9,535 bases of DNA, taken from NCBI GenBank assembly GCA_031256755.1, contig JAIRPZ010000150.1:1-9535 (forward strand), read 5' to 3'. The stretch is from Planctomycetaceae bacterium. Lineage in GTDB: Bacteria > Planctomycetota > Planctomycetia > Pirellulales > Thermoguttaceae. Positions 1 to 6,401 of the stretch are shown in pieces (within the stretch, counting starts at the first letter, position 1; each line of letters opens with the position of its first letter). The translations under genes were made by a program, and so were the position numbers. The notes beneath the pieces were generated by a model. That model saw only the letters and a program-made list of their open reading frames with translations. It was not told where the DNA came from and made no database searches.

Positions 1-169
1 TGATCTCACCCATATACCGGTTCTTTTCTGTTTCAAAAAAGACCGTTCCCGCAGGCATCGCCTCGCCGGAAGAAAACTTGACCGTTCCTCCCGCTTTGAC
101 GTTCCCGTTTCCGCAGCCGAGTATTGTTAATGTTACGAAAAGGAGTGTAATGGCTGTTAAAATTCTCAT
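1..169 (-). CDS. Small lipoprotein, N-terminal part (carboxypeptidase regulatory-like), truncated by window edge
   Basis: Reading the minus strand from the ATG at 169 gives 56 codons before the window ends. Residues 1-19 (MRILTAITLLFVTLTILGC) form a lipoprotein signal peptide: one Arg, a hydrophobic core and the lipobox LTILGC with Cys19 as the acylation site. The mature part begins GNGNVKAGGTVKFSSGEAMP, followed by AGTVFFE. This resembles the beta-sandwich carboxypeptidase regulatory-like (transthyretin-like) repeat with the usual G-x-V-x-F and G-x-V-x-F strands. Small lipoproteins of this kind often follow DUF1559 genes in Planctomycetota, and here the pseudopilin stop lies 128 nt upstream on the same strand. 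I see no convincing promoter or Shine-Dalgarno site of its own, so co-transcription with the pseudopilin is likely. Predicted location is a membrane-anchored, extracytoplasmic protein. Its specific function is unknown. Confidence 0.75.
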   Translation of the reverse strand, partial: MRILTAITLLFVTLTILGCGNGNVKAGGTVKFSSGEAMPAGTVFFETEKNRYMGEI

Positions 170-217
170 GTTTGTGTGTGATTGTTAAAGGTTGTTCTTT
201 GAATTGATAATTAGTTT

Positions 218-289
218 GCAGACCGCAGATTGCAGACCGCAGCAGAAAAGATTCTCTCTTGCTGCCGTCTGCCGTCTGCGAACTGCCGT
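218..289. repeat. Heptamer inverted-repeat element, copy A (3' of pseudopilin gene)
   Basis: On the plus strand there are four contiguous 7-bp units at 218-245 (GCAGACC, GCAGATT, GCAGACC, GCAGCAG), a 16-nt spacer at 246-261, then four units in inverted orientation at 262-289 (CTGCCGT, CTGCCGT, CTGCGAA, CTGCCGT). Positions 232-244 pair with 260-272 at 12 of 13 bases. The whole 27-nt arms (218-244 and 260-286) match at about 22 positions. The element starts 8 nt beyond the pseudopilin stop codon in the direction of transcription. In the transcript it would form a long hairpin. There is no U-run after it, so it is not a classical intrinsic terminator, though it could protect a 3' end or attenuate read-through into the lipoprotein gene. 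Confidence 0.8.
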
Positions 290-297
290 CTCTCAAC

Positions 298-1668
298 TTA
301 TTCCAGCGAAACGGACATGCCATCCGCAACGTCTGTCATTCGAACGACAATCGTTCCGTTGATGGTATTGTTTATGGTTTTGACCGAACCGTCTCCCAGT
401 GCGGCGTTCAAAATGCCTGTATGATAACTCCCTATCGCATAATTGCTCCACGCAACAATAGTTCCTTTTCCTTCTCCGCCGTAATCCTGCCGGTTCGGAA
501 TCGTCTTGGCAGTATAAGCGGCATTATAATTGTTGACCGCCTGCATCGAATTCATGAACGCAGAGATAAATTGATTGTTTTTGCCGCCGCTAGTACAGTA
601 AGCCGATAAATAGGAACAGTCAATGTATTCTCTGTTTATGGTGTTCGTTGTGATGATGTCGTTACACATCCCAAGCCGGTTGGAAGGAACATGTTTTTCG
701 GCAAAGATGATCTGATTGCTCGCACCGTCTGACCACCATGCAATCGGATCTCGCGGCGACCAGCCGGTCACTATCCCGTCCGCCGGTGTATGATAAGAAT
801 TCTGATTGACCGTTTTCGTCCACTCTGCGAGTCCGACGCGGAACGGTCCCCGCTGGTCATTCACGTCTTCGGTTTCTTGTGTCATGTGATGAATCCATTG
901 TGCGGAACCGTTGCGATTGACTCCGGTACCAAACGCCAGCATATAATAGTCGATCAACGGACCGGAATTGGTCGCGGTCGTTTCACCGCTTTTGTTTCCT
1001 TCCAGCGTCATCTGTGTCCCGCTTCGCCGCGTGGGACACAGATAATTTTGCACAGAGGCAAACGCCGTCCGCTCGCCGTCAGTAAGGGACTGCCACCAAG
1101 TAGGGTTCAGTTTTCGGTCAACGCCTTGCCCTGTACCGCTCCCTTCGGTGATTTTGCTGTAAAGGGCTTCTTTTTCGATGTAGGGATAGAGCAGTACGAA
1201 ACAGGATGCTCTGCCGGGGTAAAATGTGAAAGCGGGCGGCAATCCGTTTCGGGTGGACTCAAAGTTGTGGACGGCAAGAGCCGTTTGCTTGAGGTTGTTC
1301 TGACACTGCATACGTCTTGCGGCTTCGCGGGCTTGCTGAATGGCGGGCAAGAGTAAAGCGATGAGCATGCCGATAATGGCGATGACGACCAAGAGTTCGA
1401 CCAGCGTGAATGCCGCAGAATAGACGGCAGATTGCGGACGGCAGACGGCAGCAGAAGGATTACCGTCTACGGTCTGATGCCCGACGAGATCAGATTGTCC
1501 CCCCCCCGTTCTTTTGCCTATTTTACTATGCATGGGAGCGTTTGTAAGGGTTTTGCCGGTGATTCCGGTAATGAAACCGGCGGTGAAGGCGGGGAACAGA
1601 TGTTTCCCGCTCGTTGTTGCGTGGCACATTGCGGTCATGACCGCTTTTTCCGATTCTTTCGTGTACAT
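298..1668 (-). CDS. DUF1559 family pseudopilin-like protein with extended leader
   Basis: The protein is 456 aa from the ATG at 1668. A type IV prepilin / type II secretion N-terminal motif begins at Phe87 (FTLVELLVVIAIIG, then a hydrophobic helix), with Glu at mature position 5 and Ala rather than Gly at -1. It is followed by QQAREAARRMQCQNNLKQ, the hallmark of the Planctomycetota DUF1559 family, and ends with an H-X9-DG motif (HTGILNAALGDG, about 25 residues from the end). The mature part is about 370 aa, normal for the family. The protein should be processed by a prepilin peptidase and exposed outside the inner membrane; its exact role is unknown. The leader is odd: 86 residues from the ATG at 1668, or 41 from an in-frame ATG at 1533. 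It contains a G9 tract and a heptamer repeat, and there is no ATG between these and the pilin motif. The start at 1668 fits a strong promoter about 50 nt upstream. The domain call is secure; the start is not. Confidence 0.92.
   Translation of the reverse strand: MYTKESEKAVMTAMCHATTSGKHLFPAFTAGFITGITGKTLTNAPMHSKIGKRTGGGQSDLVGHQTVDGNPSAAVCRPQSAVYSAAFTLVELLVVIAIIGMLIALLLPAIQQAREAARRMQCQNNLKQTALAVHNFESTRNGLPPAFTFYPGRASCFVLLYPYIEKEALYSKITEGSGTGQGVDRKLNPTWWQSLTDGERTAFASVQNYLCPTRRSGTQMTLEGNKSGETTATNSGPLIDYYMLAFGTGVNRNGSAQWIHHMTQETEDVNDQRGPFRVGLAEWTKTVNQNSYHTPADGIVTGWSPRDPIAWWSDGASNQIIFAEKHVPSNRLGMCNDIITTNTINREYIDCSYLSAYCTSGGKNNQFISAFMNSMQAVNNYNAAYTAKTIPNRQDYGGEGKGTIVAWSNYAIGSYHTGILNAALGDGSVKTINNTINGTIVVRMTDVADGMSVSLE
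1415..1477. repeat. Heptamer inverted-repeat element, copy B (inside pseudopilin leader)
   Basis: On the plus strand, contiguous 7-bp units occupy 1427-1454 (GCAGATT, GCGGACG, GCAGACG, GCAGCAG). A further GCAGAAT lies at 1415-1421, offset by a 5-nt partial unit. After a short AAGGATTAC spacer, inverted units CGTCTAC and GGTCTGA fill 1464-1477. Positions 1435-1448 pair with 1463-1476 at 11 of 14 bases. The unit order (GCAGATT first, GCAGCAG last, then an A/G-rich ATT spacer) matches copy A at 218-289 in the same orientation, so the two are copies of one element. On the coding strand this element supplies the residues just before FTLVEL (around SAAVCRPQSAVYSA). Confidence 0.78.
1499..1507. repeat. 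G9 homopolymer tract (C9 on plus strand) within the pseudopilin leader
   Basis: Nine consecutive C bases on the plus strand read as ACG GGG GGG GGA in the gene (Thr-Gly-Gly-Gly), between the candidate start codons (1668, 1533) and the pilin motif. It is the longest C or G run I noticed; the next is C7 at 2154-2160 in the oxidase gene. Runs of this length are typical slippage sites. Gaining or losing one base would put the pilin domain out of frame. Confidence 0.85.
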
Positions 1669-1716
1669 AATGTTTGGGATGTGAATAGTTCAGAGAAATC
1701 AGTTCTCCACATGCAT

Positions 1717-1745
1717 AGTATAACATGAAACAAATGTTTTGTCAA
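1717..1745 (-). promoter_or_regulatory. Sigma70-type promoter of the pseudopilin gene
   Basis: On the minus strand TTGACA (1745-1740, perfect consensus) is separated by exactly 17 bp from TATACT (1722-1717, 5 of 6). A TG one base upstream of the -10 makes an extended -10 (TGTTATACT). The expected start of transcription is near 1710, giving a leader of about 42 nt to the ATG at 1668. The -35 lies only 21 nt past the oxidase stop codon, and I see no terminator between, so read-through from the oxidase gene is possible. Confidence 0.8.
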
Positions 1746-1766
1746 CAGCGGAAATACCTTTTTGCC

Positions 1767-4700
1767 CTAACACAATTCCGTTGCGGGCAGCAGACCGCAG
1801 GCAACCGCAAAAAGACGGACAGGATGCCATGCCCGCTTCTTTGTCCCATGTTCGATTTGCAAACAGCAGCCGCTGCAATCCGATACGGCAAAGTCAATGT
1901 CCGACGCACCAATCGCACGGAAAAGCGGCGTTCCCATTTGCAGCGATTGCCGGTAGTTCCGCTGCCGGAATCCCCAAAAACCCGCCATCCCGCAGCAGCC
2001 CTGTTCAACCCGCCGAACCTGTAATTCCGGGATCAACCGCAGCAAATGTTCCGCAGGCATCGTTACACTGGTGCGGGAAACCGATACGGACAATCCCCGG
2101 CATGGAGCATGATAACCGACGCGATAAGGTAATCGCCGAAAATCCAGATTCAGCCCCCCCTGTCTGTATTTTCCTAAAAGAAATGTACACAAATCAAATG
2201 TATTTTCGGCAACAAGTGCCGCATCTTCATCCTCCGCAAGCAAATGCCGGTAGTCCTTTGTCAAACAGGATGCCGCCGTCGGTTCAAGCGTTATCACCCG
2301 GTATCCCTGCCGGATCATCTCCGTCAAGAGGGCTGTATTATATCTTGCCAAAGATTCCGCTTTGTCAGCGTGTCCGACCGCAAAGGAAAAAAGTCCCGAC
2401 GTTTTTTGCCGGAGCGGTACAAAAACCGAAATACCGCACCGCTCCAAAATTTGTACCGCCAGTTCCGCTAACTGCGGGTCAAAGTAATTCACAAACGTAT
2501 CAACGAAAAGAACAATTTTGTCCGTTGGAACGGATGCAGCAGACAGCGGTGATGCCGCCGGTCTCTTGCGCTGCCGGCGCATCCGATTCAGAAATGACCG
2601 GTAAGCAAGAGACGGCACCATTCGTCCCTGCGGAATCTGAAATGTTTTTTCGGCTGCCCAGCGGAAGAAACGGGTACGCATCGCAGCATTGAACAAACAA
2701 CTGACCGGCGAAAGGAGTTTGAGAACCGTATCGAAATGGGAAACAAATAAATCTTCCAAAGGAAGACCGTGCGTTGCCGCATAAGCCGCTTTACTGCGGA
2801 ACGACAGCACGTTTATATCCGCCTTTGCCGGACATTCGATGCCGCACATGCGGCATTGAAAACAAGCATCAGCGATCTCTTTTGTTTGCGGATCGGTCAG
2901 GACATCCAAATCAATATCTTTTTCCAGAATACCGCGGAGAATGTCGGCTTTGGTACGCGGAGCCGACATTTGATCAGTGCTGCCGCGGAAGAACGGACAA
3001 ACCCTCGTTTGCCGGTCATAGCGGAGGCATTCGCCGCAGCCGTTGCAGCGGTAAGCAGGTTCAAACACATGAGCCGGTTCCCACCTTAACTGAATTTCCA
3101 GTTGATCGGGAACCGCCGCAGTGTCTTGCGATTGTTTAAGCGTTATTGAAGAACCTGCCGGTGCTTTCCCGTTTTTGACTCCGCTTTTTGCCAGCGGTTC
3201 CGGCGGAGATTGTCCCCGTTTGCTTAAACCATGCCGAAGGTGTTCGAGCCAATGCTGTCCCGAAGGAATCACTTTCCCCGGATTCAGCAAATAATGCGGA
3301 TCGAATGTTTCTTTGATTTGACGGAAAGCGTTCATCTGGTTCGGAAACTGCATCGGCAGAAACGACGTTTTCAACAGACCGGTTCCCCATTCCGAACTGA
3401 TCGTACCGCCGTACTGAATGACCATCGCATAGACCTCTTCAGCAAGCGGATGCAGCGTTGCGAAGGCATCTTTGACCGATAAATCCATGAGCGGATGAAT
3501 CCGCAGATGTCCTTGTCCGACGTGTCCCGAAAAGGAAGCCGTCAGTTTATGATGCTGTAAGATTCGATGTAATTCTTCCAGCACTGCCGGCAAAGCGGCG
3601 GCAGGGACAGCAATGTCGTCAAAGAGCGGAATCGGCTGAACGGAATGGTTCATGCGGTATAAAACTTGTTCCGAGCGGCGGATGAATTCGTCAAACAGTT
3701 GAAAATCATCCGGGGTATGCACCCGGAGCGAACACAATGCCTCGATGTCTTTTAACTTGTCTGCCGGCGGTTCGCTTTCGTTCCATTCCACCATCAGTAC
3801 CGCTTCGGCTTCGGCGGGAATGAACCGGTCATACCGGACATCCCAGTCCCGAATCATCGTCAGGCGGCGGCGGTCAATGAGTTCACACAAAACCGGCTGT
3901 GTCGGCAAAACAGCCGGAACCGCCCATACCGCTTTGTGCAGGTTTTCAAAGAAAAACGCTGCGGCGCAAACCCGCTGCCGCAGCGGTTCGGTTTTAATTT
4001 TTGCTTCTACAATCAAACCGAGCGTTCCTTCGCTGCCGGTGAGCAGGCGGGTTAAATCGACACCGCCGGGCTGGATCGCCGATTGAACCGCATAACCGGC
4101 GCGGTTTACGTTCAGCATTTTCGTTCTCTGGTTCTGCAAAGAATCCGCAATTTGTGCGGTCTGACCGGCCAGAACATATTCTTTACCGTGAACGATTTCT
4201 TGAGCGAGGGCAACGCTGTTTGTTCCGGGCAGCGGCTGAATCGGTGCATTGCGGCGAGCCGTCATGACATTTCCGTCGGCAAGAACGGCGGTGAGGGAAA
4301 GGACGTGATCGCTTGGCAAGCCGTTTCGGAGATAATGAATACCGGCACCGTTTCGGGCGAGTAGGCTGCCGATGGTTGCGGAACAGGGATTTCCGGCAGC
4401 GGGACCGAAATAGCGTCCTTGGGTTTCCGCAAGCACTCCGTTCAGACGGCGGCGGAAGAGACCGGGTTGAACGATCACATTGTCCTCGTTTACGGCAAGG
4501 ATACGCCTCATAAAGCGGGAAAAGACGAGAATGATGCCTTCACCGAGGCATTCGCCGGTGATGCCGGTGCCGGAGCCGCGGGCATGAACCGGCACGCCAA
4601 TATCGGCGGCGTATTTGACAACGGTAACGACATCCTCTTTGTTCCGGGGATAAACAACGCAGACCGGTTTGATTTGCAGAATGCTTGCGTCTGTTGAGTA

Positions 4701-4796
4701 AAGATGCCGGGTGATCTCATCGCAGCGGACTTCACCTTTGATTAAGCCGCGGAGATCGTCCCTTAATTGATCTTGCTGAACGGCGGTAAAAGGCAT
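1767..4796 (-). CDS. FAD-linked oxidase with Fe-S clusters (YdiJ / D-2-hydroxyacid dehydrogenase type)
   Basis: The protein is 1009 aa from the ATG at 4796, close to the roughly 1018 aa of E. coli YdiJ. An N-terminal PCMH-type FAD domain carries PVHARGSGTGITGE (about residues 69-82). The FAD-oxidase C domain shows GSEGTLG (about 254) and GHVGQGHLRIHP (about 424-435), and ends near LLNPGKV (about 503). A Pro/Lys-rich linker (about 520-580) leads to two 4Fe-4S motifs: CNGCGEC with a later CP (Cys 584, 587, 590, 600) and CFQCRMCGIECP (Cys 645, 648, 651, 655). The C-terminus is a CCG domain with HAPC (899), CCGMAG (934-935) and CSGCC (974-978). The family oxidises D-2-hydroxyacids (D-lactate, glycolate, D-2-hydroxyglutarate) and passes electrons to Fe-S centres; the substrate here cannot be read from sequence. 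An in-frame ATG at 4859 lies upstream of the predicted -10, so 4796 is preferred. The gene is divergent from the ABC permease. Confidence 0.9.
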   Translation of the reverse strand: MPFTAVQQDQLRDDLRGLIKGEVRCDEITRHLYSTDASILQIKPVCVVYPRNKEDVVTVVKYAADIGVPVHARGSGTGITGECLGEGIILVFSRFMRRILAVNEDNVIVQPGLFRRRLNGVLAETQGRYFGPAAGNPCSATIGSLLARNGAGIHYLRNGLPSDHVLSLTAVLADGNVMTARRNAPIQPLPGTNSVALAQEIVHGKEYVLAGQTAQIADSLQNQRTKMLNVNRAGYAVQSAIQPGGVDLTRLLTGSEGTLGLIVEAKIKTEPLRQRVCAAAFFFENLHKAVWAVPAVLPTQPVLCELIDRRRLTMIRDWDVRYDRFIPAEAEAVLMVEWNESEPPADKLKDIEALCSLRVHTPDDFQLFDEFIRRSEQVLYRMNHSVQPIPLFDDIAVPAAALPAVLEELHRILQHHKLTASFSGHVGQGHLRIHPLMDLSVKDAFATLHPLAEEVYAMVIQYGGTISSEWGTGLLKTSFLPMQFPNQMNAFRQIKETFDPHYLLNPGKVIPSGQHWLEHLRHGLSKRGQSPPEPLAKSGVKNGKAPAGSSITLKQSQDTAAVPDQLEIQLRWEPAHVFEPAYRCNGCGECLRYDRQTRVCPFFRGSTDQMSAPRTKADILRGILEKDIDLDVLTDPQTKEIADACFQCRMCGIECPAKADINVLSFRSKAAYAATHGLPLEDLFVSHFDTVLKLLSPVSCLFNAAMRTRFFRWAAEKTFQIPQGRMVPSLAYRSFLNRMRRQRKRPAASPLSAASVPTDKIVLFVDTFVNYFDPQLAELAVQILERCGISVFVPLRQKTSGLFSFAVGHADKAESLARYNTALLTEMIRQGYRVITLEPTAASCLTKDYRHLLAEDEDAALVAENTFDLCTFLLGKYRQGGLNLDFRRLPYRVGYHAPCRGLSVSVSRTSVTMPAEHLLRLIPELQVRRVEQGCCGMAGFWGFRQRNYRQSLQMGTPLFRAIGASDIDFAVSDCSGCCLQIEHGTKKRAWHPVRLFAVACGLLPATELC

Positions 4797-4830
4797 CAGA
4801 ACATGGCAGCAGTGACGAAAAACCTGTATT

Positions 4831-4859
4831 AGTATAACAGTATATTGCCGGAGAAACAA
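4831..4859 (-). promoter_or_regulatory. Promoter of the FAD/Fe-S oxidase gene
   Basis: On the minus strand TTGTTT (4859-4854) is followed after 17 bp by TATACT (4836-4831), with an extended -10 (TGTTATACT). Predicted start of transcription is near 4824, giving a 28-nt leader to the ATG at 4796 with no Shine-Dalgarno sequence. The -35 is weak (3 of 6), which suits the extended -10 or dependence on an activator. Confidence 0.65.
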
Positions 4860-4879
4860 GATGCGGACGGAGAAAACAA
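4849..4879. repeat. Short direct repeat in the divergent intergenic region
   Basis: On the plus strand CGGAGAAACAA (4849-4859) and CGGAGAAAACAA (4868-4879) start 19 bp apart, close to two helical turns. The first copy covers the -35 of the oxidase promoter and the second lies just upstream of it. This arrangement suits a dimeric regulator, but it is only a pattern and no regulator can be named. Confidence 0.4.
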
Positions 4880-4899
4880 ATTGCCTGTGAACAAGGTTC

Positions 4900-4928
4900 T
4901 TGACTGCAAAATGCTTATCGCCGATAAT
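4900..4928 (+). promoter_or_regulatory. Promoter of the ABC permease gene
   Basis: TTGACT (4900-4905) and GATAAT (4923-4928) are separated by 17 bp, each matching consensus at 5 of 6. Predicted start of transcription is near 4935, giving a leader of about 34 nt to the ATG at 4969. It is back-to-back with the oxidase promoter; the two -35 boxes are about 40 bp apart. Confidence 0.7.
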
Positions 4929-4968
4929 TAAAGGAAGTTTACATTTCTGTTTATGATATTTTGCCGCT

Positions 4969-6294
4969 ATGCCGCTTTGGAAAATTGCCTGCCGCAGTAT
5001 TCAGTTCCGTGCCGTTTCGTCCGCTTTGACAGCGTTTTCAATGTCGCTCGGTGCCGCACTCATCGTCACGGTGATTGTCATTCACGGCGTTTTGAGCGAT
5101 TCCTTCAACCGCAGCGCACAGGGATATGACCTGATTGTTGCCGGCAAAGGAAGTCCGCTCGATGTCGTGTTGAGCAGCGTTTTCTATCTTCGTCCGCCGG
5201 TCGGTGAAGTGCCGGACAGTTATCTTAAAATGTTTCAGCGCGGGCAATACTCGCACCTTATTGAAGAAGCAATTCCCGTCTCTATCGGTCATCACTTCCG
5301 CGGAGCACCCATTGTCGGGACTTCGCCGGAGTTCTTTACCAAACTGAAATACATGGGAAATCGGGAATACAAATTTGCCGCCGGACGAAATTTCACATTC
5401 GGCGAAGATTTTACTGCCGTTGCCGGTTCGCGGGCAAGTAAACGCACCGGTTTGAAAGTCGGCGACGAATTCACGCCTGAATCCGTTCAAGATGCCGAAG
5501 AAGGTCTCGAACACCGTCCTTTTAAGGTGGTCGGTGTTCTTGCCCCGACCGGTACACCGAATGACGGAGCCGTTTTCATCAACATTGACGGCTTTTATGA
5601 TATGCACGGACACGACCATCACGAATCCGGCGACGTTGCCGGACACTCTCACGCCGAAGAACCCCGCAAATATTCCGCCGTTTTGTTAATGACGAAACAG
5701 AACACGGTCAAGCCGCAGGGAACGGCGGTTGACCCGAATTCGCCGGACTTTAATCCGTCAGCAGTGCTGGATGAGCGGGCTTATGTCAACATTGACGCGA
5801 TGAAACTTCCGGGAGTTCTGGACAAGACCACCGATATTCAGGCGGTTTCGCCGGTGCGGGAGATTACCGCATTGCTGACCGGCATCATCGGCAACATTCA
5901 AATGGTGCTGATATTTCTGTCGGTTCTTGTGGTGCTGACAGCGGGTATCGGAATGATGGTGAGTATTTACAATTCAATGAGCGAGCGGAAACAGGAAATT
6001 GCGGTGATGCGGGCATTGGGCGCACGCCGCCTGACTGTAATGACCATTATTTTGCTGGAATCCATTCTGCTTTCGCTCGGCGGCGGACTGCTCGGTCTGT
6101 TTTTCGGACACCTTTTGATTGGCGGAATCGGTCCGTGGATTTCGGAATACACCGGCATTATTGTGCGGGCTTGGGATTTCAAGCCGATGGAACTGGTTCT
6201 GCTTCCGGGTTTGGTGTTGCTGGCATCAGTGGTCGGTTTTCTGCCGGCAGCGGTTGCCTACAAACAGGATGTCGCCACTTCGCTGACTCCGTAG
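4969..6294 (+). CDS. FtsX/MacB-type ABC transporter permease with His-rich loop
   Basis: The protein is 441 aa with four predicted membrane segments: about residues 20-42, 308-335, 357-388 and 406-430. A large extracytoplasmic domain (about 45-300) sits between the first two. This is the MacB/LolE/FtsX topology. The second segment is followed by SERKQEIAVMRALGARRLTV, the characteristic FtsX-domain motif, and the C-terminus (PAAVAYKQDVATSLTP) matches the usual P-A-x-x-A-x-x-x-x-x-x-x-L ending. Such permeases pair with a LolD/MacB-like ATPase and move lipids, lipoproteins, peptides or other substrates across or out of the inner membrane. No ATPase gene adjoins this one: the upstream neighbour is a divergent oxidase and the downstream neighbour is convergent argG. 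Residues 213-228 hold six His plus acidic residues, suggesting metal binding. The ATG at 4969 fits the promoter; there is no Shine-Dalgarno sequence. Substrate unknown. Confidence 0.88.
   Translation: MPLWKIACRSIQFRAVSSALTAFSMSLGAALIVTVIVIHGVLSDSFNRSAQGYDLIVAGKGSPLDVVLSSVFYLRPPVGEVPDSYLKMFQRGQYSHLIEEAIPVSIGHHFRGAPIVGTSPEFFTKLKYMGNREYKFAAGRNFTFGEDFTAVAGSRASKRTGLKVGDEFTPESVQDAEEGLEHRPFKVVGVLAPTGTPNDGAVFINIDGFYDMHGHDHHESGDVAGHSHAEEPRKYSAVLLMTKQNTVKPQGTAVDPNSPDFNPSAVLDERAYVNIDAMKLPGVLDKTTDIQAVSPVREITALLTGIIGNIQMVLIFLSVLVVLTAGIGMMVSIYNSMSERKQEIAVMRALGARRLTVMTIILLESILLSLGGGLLGLFFGHLLIGGIGPWISEYTGIIVRAWDFKPMELVLLPGLVLLASVVGFLPAAVAYKQDVATSLTP
5605..5655 (+). other. Histidine-rich segment in the permease extracytoplasmic loop
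   Basis: Codons 213-229 encode HGHDHHESGDVAGHSHA, with six His, two Asp and one Glu in 17 residues, inside the large loop between membrane segments 1 and 2. Such His/Asp clusters are typical of Zn, Ni, Co or Cu handling proteins. It is placed just after the VFINIDGFYDMH strand, so it is an insertion in an exposed loop rather than a tag at the end. Confidence 0.75.
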
Positions 6295-6401
6295 GATCAC
6301 AATACAAATCGGAATAGATAGATTTGCCGCCTGAATTATCATTGCGTCTATACAGAATAAATCGGTACGAAAACAGGCAGCGGTTTATCGTCCGATCCGT
6401 A

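Noticed and set aside
790..1356. 188-codon open frame on the plus strand
   Set aside because: Antisense to the DUF1559 body, which carries clear family motifs; no domain of its own.
1787..1800. GCAGCAGACCGCAG near the end of the oxidase gene as a third heptamer element
   Set aside because: It shares 11 bases with copy A (GCAGACCGCAG) but is not in a tandem array, has no inverted partner and is explained by coding sequence.
2154..2160. C7 run in the oxidase gene as a second phase-variation tract
   Set aside because: Seven bases is short for slippage, and the flanking reading frame (Arg-Gln-Gly-Gly-Leu) runs through to intact C-terminal motifs; no repeat neighbours.
1739..2692. 317-codon open frame on the plus strand
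   Set aside because: It lies almost wholly antisense to the C-terminal third of the FAD/Fe-S oxidase, whose Cys motifs are intact. The translation is Pro/Ser/Gln-rich without domain features, so it is a shadow frame.
4797..4859. Upstream in-frame ATG (4859) for the oxidase gene
   Set aside because: It would add 21 residues without similarity to the family and lies upstream of the predicted -10 and transcription start, so it would not be on the mRNA.
6295..6401. Terminator between the convergent permease and argG genes
   Set aside because: I searched for a GC-rich hairpin with a T-run on either strand and found only short stems (such as AAATC/GATTT) without a T-run.
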